This document shows positions 50,601-60,926 of a stretch of DNA of 64,000 nt, piece by piece. Below the pieces are notes generated by a model. The model saw only the letters and a list, made by a program, of their open reading frames with translations. It searched no databases and was not told the DNA's origin. Location of the stretch: positions 44,968,569 to 45,032,568 of the forward strand of contig NC_088776.1 in assembly GCF_954871325.1 (NCBI RefSeq), written 5' to 3'. Source of the stretch: Gordionus sp. m RMFG-2023 (Eukaryota > Nematomorpha > Gordioida > Chordodea > Parachordodidae). How positions within the stretch are numbered: the stretch's first letter is position 1; every line of letters starts with the position of its first letter. The position numbers and the translations under genes are program-made.

Positions 50601-51806
50601 GCTTTTTGAATTGATTTTATTATTTCTTATCTTATTTTTCATCGTTTAATGGTGGTTTCCTAGGTTTATTCGGGTAAACCAGTTTCCCCTCTGGCACCCT
50701 TTTTCCGATTTTACCCCTGATCATCGTTATTTGTAAATTACATTATTCTATTCACCCATTACCATTTTATCCACGTCTTCATTGGTCTTCCTCTAAGCAT
50801 TGATCCTATAACTCGGATCGAAGTACATCTTTAACCCAATCATCTTTCGTTCAACATGCCAAAATTACCTCAGTCTATTTTTTCTCCAATACTTCAATCT
50901 CTTCCAATTCTTTCCCTTAATTCATTATGTTTTCTCTCTCTCTCTCTAGATACCCCACGCATTCTGACTATCTTAACTCAGTTCTTTCCCATTAAGCTTC
51001 ATGTGTCGCTTTCTTTACCCACGATTCGCCACCTTATATACAGCTTCTCACAAGGTTTACATATTTTCTTTCAGCTTCAGATATACGTTTTTATTTGTTA
51101 GAATAGACATCTCTTGAAACTTTTTTCGTGGACCCTTCAAACAACGGCAGAATTAACACCTTAATCTGCATCCAGCGCTTCACCCAAATAACCTTTTCAC
51201 TTTTTCCAAAGTAGTTCCATTGCTATCTAAACAACTATGTTCTATAGATAAAAATAACGTTTGCTATCATCAGGCTTCATTTTTCGCATATCTTTTATGC
51301 AACTATTTCTGCCAGTTTATGTATTTACGGCAATTCGGTTCGGACAATTTGGCTCAGCGGTTTTATACTTTGAATAAAATACGGTGTCATATAACCATTA
51401 TTTATAATTGAATGGTGACAATTTTCATACTCGTCGCTATTGGATAAAACACGCTTACATATATTTATTACTTTAAATCATAGTTTATTTCTTTGATTTT
51501 ATTTTTCTAATCCTTTATGACCATTTTATTCGCATTGCGATATATCTAAAAATAATGCAATAAAAAGAAAATGGCATTAAATATCATATCTATATTATTA
51601 ATCCATGAATAAATTGATAAATATATCTTGATTTTTTCTTATTCCAATTTATACTAAAGATATTTTATCATTGTATCTATTTAGGGCCCACTATGAAACT
51701 CAGACGCCCTTATATATTAAATAAATATTCTCAAGTAATTGAATCTTTCTATAGTGACAGTAAAGAAATAAATAATGGTCAAACTCTGGAATATAGAACT
51801 TCCTAA
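38675..51806 (+). CDS. ACSBG: bubblegum-type acyl-CoA synthetase, gene B (13 exons, 913 aa)
   Basis: Paralogue of gene A, with the same predicted reaction (fatty acid + ATP + CoA to acyl-CoA). Exons: 38675-38795, 38862-39391, 40145-40233, 40820-41045, 41274-41423, 41988-42155, 46943-47124, 47970-48280, 48608-48762, 48922-49084, 49356-49498, 49658-50039, 51685-51806. They total 2742 bp, all GT-AG, phases consistent. The first about 160 residues are an acidic, Ser-rich extension absent from gene A. The adenylation domain starts near LKPLTIPHKL (163-172). Motifs: PEWVVSN, FAGG at the exon 3/4 junction, P-loop TSGTTGNSKG (356-365), LPLSHVAAQ, GVPRVWEKI, YGASECTG (545-552), TGD (675-677), ITGRLKELIVTAGGENIAP, and GPTMKLRRP in the last exon. 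Inserts of about 50 residues (exon 8 end plus exon 9) and about 40 residues (exon 12, with NCCCNDKK) are low-complexity and Cys/Asn/Ser-rich. The large sixth intron holds transposon remains. The frame is intact. Confidence 0.93.
41515..41815. mobile_element. MITE of the CAGAGACCTGCAG hAT family in gene B intron 5
   Basis: The left side reads CGGAAACCTGCAGAGATC, the right side GGGCCTGCATGTCTCTG (complement CAGAGACATGCAGGCCC). Interior TTAGCCCGGCCTGG and GCCCGACTCGACCC are the family's sub-terminal words. About 300 bp, non-coding; no clear target duplication. Confidence 0.75.
42837..45075 (+). mobile_element. Ty3/gypsy-type LTR retrotransposon fossil, copy 1 (in gene B intron 6)
   Basis: A broken, old copy in the same orientation as gene B. 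Parts recognisable in order: a TTGGCGAC-type primer-binding region near 42838, a gag region with a CCHC zinc knuckle (about 43620-43680), an aspartic protease region (about 43700-43840), reverse transcriptase (about 44130-44470) and RNase H (about 44830-45060). Integrase and a clear LTR pair were not found; flanking LTR DNA could lie in 42160-42836 but could not be delimited. It carries many breaks and cannot be active. Its gag-protease part is mirrored by copy 2 downstream. Confidence 0.8.
45251..46260 (-). mobile_element. Ty3/gypsy-type LTR retrotransposon fossil, copy 2, inverted
   Basis: The gag-protease portion of the same family in opposite orientation. It matches 42849-43840 as an inverted repeat over about 1 kb, including the zinc-knuckle and protease regions. 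It stops where the protease region of copy 1 continues into polymerase. Broken and old; the two arms have visibly diverged, so the arrangement is not recent. Confidence 0.8.
46591..46785. mobile_element. TAGTG-family hAT MITE, very worn copy in gene B intron 6
   Basis: TAAGTGTTGTAAACCTC at the left and CCGTTTTTTAAAAATTAG followed by GATTTAGGTTTGTAAATA at the right align with the ends of the 28440-28662 element. The inner CCCAAGCCTCAAGATTTTGCC and GATGGCAGAGAG blocks match the 33430 copy. Confidence 0.6.
48380..48437. repeat. 29-bp tandem duplication in gene B intron 8
   Basis: Two head-to-tail units (48380-48408 and 48409-48437) with the core CTGAACTGATTTTTAAAAAC, differing only at the last base. 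Confidence 0.85.
50655..51370 (-). mobile_element. LINE (non-LTR retrotransposon) 3' fragment, antisense in gene B intron 12
   Basis: On the minus strand, GSMLRGRPMKTWIK matches the RGRPxKTW motif near the C-terminus of a widespread LINE endonuclease-reverse transcriptase, and KYINWQK/LHKRYAKNE matches the WxHKRC region upstream of it. The DNA shares long blocks with the LINE at 52676-54490, for example CGTTTTTATTTGTTAGAATA, CTTTCGTTCAACATGC and the GGTTTACCCG tail. The copy is truncated and full of stops. The plus-strand frames 50856-51101 and 51220-51411 are its shadows. Confidence 0.7.
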
Positions 51807-51835
51807 CCTTCATAAAATGCGTTGTTTTAAATTGA

Positions 51836-51841
51836 AATAAA
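51836..51841 (+). terminator. polyadenylation signal AATAAA of gene B
   Basis: AATAAA 29 nt after the TAA stop (51804-51806) of gene B, supporting 51685-51806 as the true last exon. A chance hexamer is possible in such AT-rich DNA. Confidence 0.5.
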
Positions 51842-52675
51842 CATTTATTATATTAATATACTAAAATAAGGATTGTTTTTTTTTTATAAAAGTTACATTT
51901 GTACATAGATATTTTTCCTTATATTAAAAAATATTTTTTTTAAAGTTGGAATAAAGAACAATATTTAAAATGCCAAAATTACCCCCCCCCCCCCACCCTA
52001 CCCCTCTTCCATTCAATCTGGAAACATAATATTTAGTTTTAATTATGGCAATTAATGACTTGTAAAGCACAATATATAATATTTTCAGTGTACTTAAAAG
52101 GCTATGGTCTCATATAATTTTTTAAATATTGTGATTTATAAATCGTGATTATTGATAATTATTTGTAGATTAATTTATTTAGTATTTATATATATAATTT
52201 TTTAAATTTTCTAATCAATATTTTGTAAATTAATAGTTTGCACAAATAATATTTATGCTTTATAATATACTCTTATTTCTCATTTGAAACTTTTACTTTT
52301 AAATTCAAATTAAACGATAAATATATCAAACCCAATCACATTCATATGATTGTATAGATTTGTCGTACCAAGTTACGAGTTCAACCCTATAATTAAAATT
52401 GGTCAATTTACACATCTTTGAGAGAGTTGTATATTTTATTTAAACACCATATTTATAAAATTATTATGTAACATCTTTTTTAAAATTGACTATATAATAT
52501 AATACGCATATAATTAAAAGTTATAAAAATTGTTATGATGCGTAATATAATTTTGTTAGAAAACATTTCTATATTTTTTTTATAACAAATAAAAATGTTT
52601 GATATTTAGTTGGTATGCATAAATATTGGATATATAGAAATATATTTCATTTATAAGTAATTCTTCATTGTTTAG
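51842..52675. other. AT-rich DNA downstream of gene B
   Basis: No gene. A run of about 14 C at 51981-51995 and simple A/T repeats only. Confidence 0.5.
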
Positions 52676-54490
52676 GGCGGTTTTCCAGGCTTACCCGGGT
52701 AAACCGGGCTCCCCTCTGATCCCTTTTCACTTTGCAGTCCTAGGCATCGTTATTTGTAAGGCCCATTATTATGTTACCTCTTATCCACCATTACTTCATC
52801 GATGTGCAACTTTATCCAATTATCTTTCGTTCAACATGCTCCACCCAACTCATTCTATTTTCATCACCGCTCCAATCACTTCTATTTCAATCCTTTCTCA
52901 CAATATCTTGCTTGTTTTTCTCTTTCTCGGAAATATACCACACCACATCCATCTAATATACGTTTTTATTTGTTAGAATAGACGAATTTCTCGGAACTCT
53001 TCCACATGTTTATCACCCTTTCATAGCAGAATTAACTACGCTATTAATACCTCACACGTGTTCTACAGATAAAAGTCCTCTTGCTATCATCAGGCTTCCA
53101 TTCACACTACAACATTTTTATGCTCTCATTTCTGGTTCATTGAATCTAGTAACACCATTTCCACAGGCCCAGGTCGCTCTATCTTTCTTATTTCCTGATT
53201 CTTCGCTTCTTATCATCACCTTAGTCTTTCCTATGATCACGCTTAGATCTTTTGCTTTCAGAATTATATGTCTTATGGTTATCTTATCCTTTAACTCTGT
53301 TTCACTTGAAAAAGTTCCCATGGGAGATTTCCAAGTACCACTCGTCACTATTTATGATAATAGTGGACTCAAGATTGCTCCCTGATGCATCCCAATTCTC
53401 GTTCATTGTCATCACTGCCAAAACCAGATATTCTGCAACATCTTATATTCTTAAAGACCATTTAGTAATCTAGCGCAAGACCATGTCAAACGTTTTCAAT
53501 TATACAAAAGCCTAAAAGGGCATTTTCTTATCTTATATTTGCCTTACCACAAAAATCGCACTCGTAGTTCCTTTAGGCCGCATTCATAGTGGAATTAGAT
53601 CCAACACGATAATAGCTCATCGGTTGTTAAAATCGGTATGAGAATCAATTTTTCTTTATTAATACCAATATTTCTTAGGTAATTATCATGTATAGAATTA
53701 AAGATAAAATTAATGTTAATAAAGAAATATTGATCTCATAAATTTTAAAAATCGATCAGCTGTTAAATCGCGTCGGATAGGATCCTACTACGAATTCGGC
53801 AACATGGTGTAAAACGAAACTGCATATCGATTTTCACTTGATCTCGGATTCTTTTTTCTAACATTATCTTGAAAAATCTTAGAGTCTAATCTCAGCACGA
53901 ATCTAACGGACCACATTTTCCCTTGTAGATAGAAATAACCACGTTTTCCCGCAGTCCACGGCGATTTTTTTAAAATTGATTTGGTCAAGATCGGTCATCT
54001 ATTCCACTCCATTCTCTATCGCTGTCTTTGGTAGTTGCTTTACCTCTTTATCTTTGAAGCTTTCTTCCCTAACATACAGTCAGGATCTTCTGCATTTGTA
54101 TTTTTTTATATCTAAATATTTTTAATAAATTTCAATATATTAAATGTATAATAAAATAATTTGAAAGGTTCATATAACTTAAACCTTGGCACATATTTTC
54201 TTCTGTTCTTTCTGACACCTTTAACCAAGATTTCCTACAATTAAACGAGACACTCATTTATTTTAATGTACTACGATTGCTTCTCACCATTAAAAAATCA
54301 CTACGTTTCGCATCGCCGGACTGATAAGTCACCAATTTCTTTTTATCTTTCTTAAAGAGCGTGTTACAATACCACCATTGCCATGTCATCGCTACTAGGT
54401 CTGCTTTCAACATACTATAACCCTTATGAATCCCTTCATATCCTTCAACGTGTCCATTTAAGCCGCTGCCAAGTATAATCACCTAACATT
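52676..54490 (-). mobile_element. LINE (non-LTR retrotransposon), decayed endonuclease and reverse transcriptase
   Basis: Read on the minus strand from 54490. The endonuclease part (54482-54258, 74 codons) has GSGLNGHVEGYEGIHKGY, CNTLFKKDKKKLVTYQSGDA and DFLMVRS, matching the GDLNGHVG...CNTFFKK...LITYxSG...DYILVR pattern. VRKNRRKYVPRFKLY follows near 54200. The reverse transcriptase region shows KAFDMVLR and ITKWSLRI near 53480, then KTKVMI and ATWACGNGVTR (frame 53348-53118), like the GKTKVM...WPCGVCxKGV block of CR1/Jockey-like elements. The 3' end near 52700-52850 reads MSWVEHVERK (RLRWxGHVxRK). The coding DNA is split by many stops and frame changes, so it is dead. Plus-strand frames 52668-53473 are antisense shadows. 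Confidence 0.75.
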
Positions 54491-55766
54491 CGATAGTTTA
54501 TTTAAGACATTTTATCATCTCATTAGAATTCCGCAAGGATAACATTCTCCGCACTCCTAAATTTAATAAAATAGCGTATAAAATATTTCCTATTTGGGCC
54601 CTCTATTTGGAATAAGGACTATCGAATATTTAAAAAGATATATAATACGGATATTAAAATTAATATATCTACACCTGCAAAGTATCAACTTAAAAAATAA
54701 TTAGTTTACACATTAATTTGGGTCTATCGTAAAAAAAATAATTATTTGTGCATTTAAATAATCGATTCTTCATTACAAACCTGCTAAAAACTAATTTGGA
54801 AATATTACATGGAGTTATATACATTTTATGAATGAATAATTATTTATTAAAATTAAAAATGTGTTATTTTTTTGTAACAATATGCTAAATCGCTTTTCCC
54901 ATAACTTAATATAGCGATGCTCAGCTCAGCTCAGTATGAAAGGACTGTCCTTAAGCCGTCTCAACGCTTGGATTATATATTAAACTTTTTCCTGTTTAGC
55001 TCTTAGCTATTAAGCCTTTGAGCTTTGACTATAATAGTTGGGTGATTAGTATATTTTTAGTCATTTAAGCCAATTTTTAGCCCTAAACCAAGTTTTTAGC
55101 CGAAAACTATCACTATGGCCTCGCGTTTTTTTTTAAAGATAGCAGCTGAAATTTGGAAGAAACTGATAGGATTTTCTCCAGCACGCGCCTGAAGATTGAG
55201 CCGTATTAGCCGATGTTTAGGCATAACCCAGTCATAACTATTACACCCTATTCTGGTTTATTTTAAGATTGTACATTAATAAATATTTGTTATTTATATA
55301 TTTTTTCGGTATAAATATAACGAATACGTGGCAAATCATAATAGCATTTTTCTTTTTAGGCTATTTAGAGGAAACTATGGTTAGACAGACGGCTGTTTAA
55401 AAATAATTAGAACGTTGACACGGCCTTAATACTTTGTGTGTTCACAAGAACCTATTACAATTATCATATTTAATTGCCCCCCCCCCTTCCCCCCATTTTT
55501 TGACTTATAAGTGTTATTGATGTGATTGAAGTCTTATATAGATTACATGTGTATTTCTTTTATAATTAGGAAAATATAAATTGGTCAATTATAATTATAT
55601 TAAATTGAAAGATTTTTCTTATAAATAGTGATATTGAAAATATTTAAAAAATCGAAAATGTAATAATTATTTTTACTTTATTATTTTTCTGTTAATTTTC
55701 TAATTGTAATCATTTATTTGTACAATTAGAAAATAAATTAATGATTAATTAAATACTTATTTAATT
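54491..55766. other. intergenic, nothing firmly identified
   Basis: A GC-richer patch (54920-55260) contains CAGCTCAGCTCAG and several TTAGCC/GGCTAA words, possibly a worn DNA transposon, but termini could not be defined. A C-run lies at 55479-55494. Confidence 0.4.
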
Positions 55767-56110
55767 CCACTCTATAAGTATATTAGTTTAAATTTAGAAA
55801 CCACGAATAAATATAATTTTTTTATAAACATATTTTCTACCACATTGATTGTGTAGCTTCCCTTCCACTCCATAAGTATATTAGTTTAAATTTAGAAACC
55901 ACGAATAAATATAAAAGTATTTTGTATAAACATATTTTCTACCACATTGATTGTGGAGCTTCCCTTCCACTCTAAGTATATTAGTTTAAATTTAGAAACC
56001 ACGAATAAATATAAAAGTATTTTGTATAAACATATTTTCTACCACATTGATTGTGTAGCTGTAAAAGTATTTTGTAAAAACATATTTTCTACCACATTGA
56101 TTGTGTAGCT
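55767..56110. repeat. tandem repeat, about 100-bp unit, 3.5 copies
   Basis: Units begin CCACTCTATAAGTATATTAG at 55767, 55865 and 55967 (98, 102 and about 94 bp), followed by a partial unit at 56061-56110. All contain AAATTTAGAAACCACGAATA (full units) and CTACCACATTGATTGTG. Copies are nearly identical apart from short indels, so the array is young. Confidence 0.92.
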
Positions 56111-57071
56111 TAGGGGGTTACCAATTCTAAGACCACTGATTGATTGATGAAAAAGTACGCATAACGATCCCGCTTATTTCTCAATGCTATAATTGGCGAA
56201 GAGTATTAGCACACATAATCGAGTAAAAAACCTAAAAAAGGACTGGATTTTATGTGGATATGCACATTTTTACTTTACACTTATTTTACGTCACTTTAGT
56301 TATTGATAATTATTTTCGATAATTTGTTTTGATTAAATTTGACCATTACTATTTCACAATAACGTGCTATACTTTGACTTACATTGGAAAATAAAGGAAA
56401 GATTCAATATTGGTATGTATTGTTTGCTGTGTACATTTTTATTTTAGATTCTTTATCTCAAAAGTCCTTCACATTATCATCGGACCGCTCTAAAATATAG
56501 GATAGATTCTATATTGACAAGGATTGCTCATTAAATTTTAGGTACTCCTATTTTAACTGATTCCTCTACATGACAATGGTCATAGCTATTCTTTATCATA
56601 ATCCAGAGCTAGTCGGTTCACTAAGCAGTCTCTAAGATTTTCAGTGGATGCAAACCCCACTCAAAAATCTATGCCTACCCTCCTCCCCCCCCCCTTTAAA
56701 AAATTCCCGATATCTTCGGTAGCAATGTTTTTACATTCTTAATTAAACCCTTTTAATTATAGTGGTACTCCTTTCATGCATGATTTTAAAAAGAATAACT
56801 TACATTATTTTAGCTCTACTTCAACTATCAAAATATTGTGAATATAAGTTATTTTTTATTTTTTTAGATCATGAATTCAATTAAAAATCCTCATTTACAA
56901 TGAATGTATTATTATAGAATATTGTTTGGCATGAATATGAGTTTACTGAGAATGCCTAATCCTTTTAAATTACATTTAAAAGGATATGTCTATGATTATT
57001 TGCAATATAGATTTGATTGATAATCAGGAATATCATTGTATTATAATAGGTCTATATGTATTAATTTTTAC

Positions 57072-57243
57072 AGCAATATATTTTGTCCTATTTCCTACCT
57101 ACCATTTAAAGGCGCCCACCCCCTCCCATCTCAACAAAAATTGCCTGCAAACTGTTCCTACCCTACCCGCTCATGTAGACGTCACCTCTTGTTCCCTTCA
57201 CATCCAGAATCTTATTAATGATATATCAAATATGACACTTTGA
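57072..57243 (+). other. exon-like open stretch, unidentified
   Basis: After TTTTTACAG there is an open stretch ending in TGA at 57241-57243 and reading KAPTPSHLNKNCLQTVPTL, PAHVDVTSCSLHIQNL. Codon use is mixed and GC content is clearly above the surroundings. It could be a terminal exon or a transposon scrap; no family is recognised and no upstream exon was found. Confidence 0.2.
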
Positions 57244-58691
57244 TTTAATTTAATCTCGTCAAACTTTATATACCAGATAAGATATAAAAACATTAAATAT
57301 TTTTAAAAATTAGGATATGATAATGGAATAATGACTTGTATTCAAAGTTGTAAAAAAAGACTTTATCATTTTGAAATATTATATCTTATAAAAGACGTTT
57401 TATTCCCTATCGATTTAATAGGAATTATTTATAAGCATACCAATGTAATACCAAACTCTACTTATTGTAAACCGGTTTATGCAAAAATATAATTTAAAAA
57501 AAAAATTATATTTAAATATTAATGAAATTGCTACTTTCCAATATTGTTTCGAAATAATCAGCAAAATAAAATAAAGTTACTTTGTTTGTTTTAAAAAATT
57601 GAAAAGATTGTTATATACCCTATCTGAACATGTATAATCAATAAATCCATAAATATTTAAAATAATTGCCTCATTATATTTTATTAATAAGTTTAATTAA
57701 AGTATAAAAGATTTACATTATTTAAGAAATTTTTTTAACTATATAAATTAGTAATAGCCAAATTTATACCACAAGAAATCTATTCAATATGTACATAATG
57801 GAAACAAGTCATATAACATATCAAATAATTTAATGAATATTTAAATACTAAGAATTATCTCAAGTTATATATTTAATAAAGTTGAGTAAGTAATATATAA
57901 TACATTATATATAAAACTAAATTTTTTAACATCTAAGGTAGTCACAATTTGTAGACCATTGATAGTGATTCTAAACCATAGACAACCTCTATCGAAACCA
58001 AACAGTGATTAAAACTGGTATTAATATACACATGTATAAATATTTTGTCACCTGAATCCAGTTTCTAAAAAAGTCTGTGAACCGGGTTGAATTTTTTAAA
58101 TATCCTAACTAAGATTATTATCAATCAAATTCAGAGGCATAAAGATATTGGGGCCCCTAATAAAAATATGAGGTCCATGTATCTGCAAAAATTTGGCCCC
58201 TGCTTGCGCCATAGCCATTTTTATATATTAATATTTGACGGTGCCAATTATAAAAGTGTTACCATATAGGAGTATTTCAACCAGAAATTTATTAATTCTC
58301 CATGTTATAAATTAGAAGTGGCGAGTCTAATTTTTTTATTTACCATCCATCCATTCGTGCTAGTACTAAGACATTACATTTTTACATCCGATGCTTTATT
58401 TTTTTTTATAGCCGACCCGCTCTCACTAAGGACAAAATTTTGATAATGCCAGAAAAAATCACCGGCTATATTAAAATTAAAATAAATAATTATTTTCGCT
58501 AAACCAAAAGGTGATTAGTAATATTTTTACACTTATTTATTTTATTTTTCTTTCAAAGTTTTATTCAACAAATATTATAATTCTGCCTTTTTCTTCACAC
58601 AACTACACAAAGAGCAAAAAAATGAAATAATAATAATTGTCTTACCCTGCATTCGCGGTTAACACTAATTCGTGGCGAAATATATAATAAT

Positions 58692-58716
58692 ATACAAAAT
58701 ACAGCGTATTTTGTAT
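58692..58716. other. short perfect hairpin
   Basis: ATACAAAATAC-AGC-GTATTTTGTAT forms an 11-bp stem with a 3-base loop. Flanking words ATTCGTGGCGAAAT and AATTCGCCGCGATTTC are related to each other, suggesting the core of a small inverted-repeat element. Confidence 0.45.
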
Positions 58717-60801
58717 AATTCGCCGCGATTTCATATTTGGCTATATTGTACAAAAATATTTATTCGACAAATTATTATCCTTTGTTTAAAAAAAAAATTA
58801 CGACATGCTACGGAAACCGTTTTGAAAAAAAAAACTAGCCTATAAGTGGCCTTTTTGTAGCAGCTAAGAATTCATCACATTTCATTCATAAATCAAAATT
58901 TATTCAAAAAATGTAGAGTGCTAATGTATTTTTTTATTTTCGTTGCTTTCGTCTTTCGTCTTTCCTCTAGTAAATATTGTATATAGAAAATAATCTATCA
59001 ATGGAAACACACTAGACAAGGTTGGCAAAAATTCACATTTAATTTTTTGAAAAAAAGGAAGAATTTGAGAAAATTCGAAAACTTTGATAAAAATAGTTTT
59101 TTTCTAAAAATAAAAACATGTTCAAACCATTTTTTGAAATTTAAAAAATTCTAAGAGTTTATTCAAGTTTTTTTATTTGAAAGTTTTTATTAAAATTTTT
59201 AAAACTAAATTTTCCTTGATTAGGGTTAAATATCTACTCAATCTCGATTATTTTTTGGAAAAGCCTGCCACGCTCATTCGGTACGAAATTTGTTCACACT
59301 CAGTGTTGCAATTTCGGTCACTGAGATTATTTCCCGCGCCCATCTCTATTATAAATTTAATTTGAAAGAAAAGGATCTAAAAATATTTTAATCGTGTATG
59401 ACTCATCTTGTCTATCACTTTCGGAAAAATATATTATAATCAGTATATTATATGTACAATAATAATAAAATAATATTGGTTGCTTTATGTATGGATTTTA
59501 ATGATAAAATTTTTTAAAATTTCTTATTCTAACCAGTTTGTATACTAAAAGGGTTAGATTTTAAAGGCAAAAACCTAATCGATATTATTTTTTACTAGAC
59601 GAACTTAAACCATGAAATTGTTATCTTTATTGAAATCTAAACCGAACCAAGAAAAATGATAGCTAACGATTCCCAATTATTCTTTATATAGCTTTAAGGA
59701 TCTTATTATAGATACAAATTTTGGAAGGTGCCTAATTGACATATGGGGCTTGTTAGTTCATTGATTGAATTTAAAACCGGCAAAACTTAAGGATGCGTCC
59801 ATACTCCATACTCAAAAAAATAATAAATAAAATTGTATTTTATAATAGCATTTAATCTATATCTTTGAGACAGAATTATTTTTTTAAAAATTCCTCTTAT
59901 ATTTTTAATATTTTTAACACGCTATTTTAAATAGTATGCTAACTAATTAACAGTTTAAAAAATTATAAAATACATATTATATGAAAAATAAAACTCTCTT
60001 TTAATTTTTGAAAAAGTTTCAGATTCATGTATAACTTTTTTTAGTCAGTTAGTATTTTAAAAAAAACCTGGTGTCTTATCAGCATCTAATTAACATAAAA
60101 AAGCATACTATAAAGTTGCAAAAAGCCATTATGTGTAAAGGACACTGTGACTAAAAAACTAAACTGTTCATTATATTTATAAGTTATTACTGATATTAGC
60201 ACCACAAGGGCCATTATAATCGGGGTTAATCGGGATAAATCAATTATGTTTAAAGATAGATATGCACCTAATGCTCATGCTATTGGTCAGTATTCACTAT
60301 TTTGTTGATACATTTGTTGATACAATGTGTCGTCACCAAATTATTCAACTCTCATAAAGATAATTGAATAACTTTTCCTAAAAACTTTGTAGTAAAATAA
60401 ATTATATTTCTTTGTAAAATATATACAAGTCATTTAAGCCTGCATCCTGTATTTTTACAAATGTAAAGATTCCCATACATTTAAAATGTCATATTTGATC
60501 AATTTTTATATGAATATTTTATATATGTAAGTTGAAATATTATATCAATTGAGCATTGTGCATCAAAATAAAGAGATAAATATATTGATCCCTCTTCTAT
60601 GAGACTTAATAAATTATTCGTTGCCTAGAGAGATCCGACTCGTCTTGGGTTAGGGGCTTGCAGATTCAAGAATTCACTTTTATCAAAATAGATTTTGAAT
60701 TTTTTTTATTAGTTATTACTTTTTTTATCAGTACATAAAATATGTGTAAGATTTAAATGACAAATTTAAATTAGTATTTCGTAGACTTGAATACTGTTAT
60801 T

Positions 60802-60926
60802 CAGTGGCGTATTCAGTGAGAGGTCCAAAAAATATTTTAATTTATTATGTGATTTTATTACTAAATTATTAAAAATAGTTATTATTTTTCCCCCGACCCT
60901 CCTAAGCCAAATGCTAGATACCACTG
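60802..60926. mobile_element. 125-bp MITE of the CAGTGGCGTA hAT family
   Basis: The left end CAGTGGCGTATTCAGTGAG and right end AGATACCACTG (complement CAGTGGTATCTAG) resemble the termini of the 34826-36180 element. Flanks CTGTTATT and CTTTCATT share 6 of 8 bases. There is no coding DNA. Confidence 0.65.

Larger units (their letters stand above)
56111..60801. other. intergenic AT-rich DNA, no supported gene
   Basis: Contains the GC-richer open stretch 57072-57243 and a hairpin at 58692-58716 (listed separately). Other short frames (58087-58269, 59177-59365) lack motifs and are probably chance. Confidence 0.45.

Noticed and set aside
52668-53473. Several plus-strand frames of 61-102 codons
   Set aside because: Antisense shadows of the decayed LINE, which reads on the minus strand.
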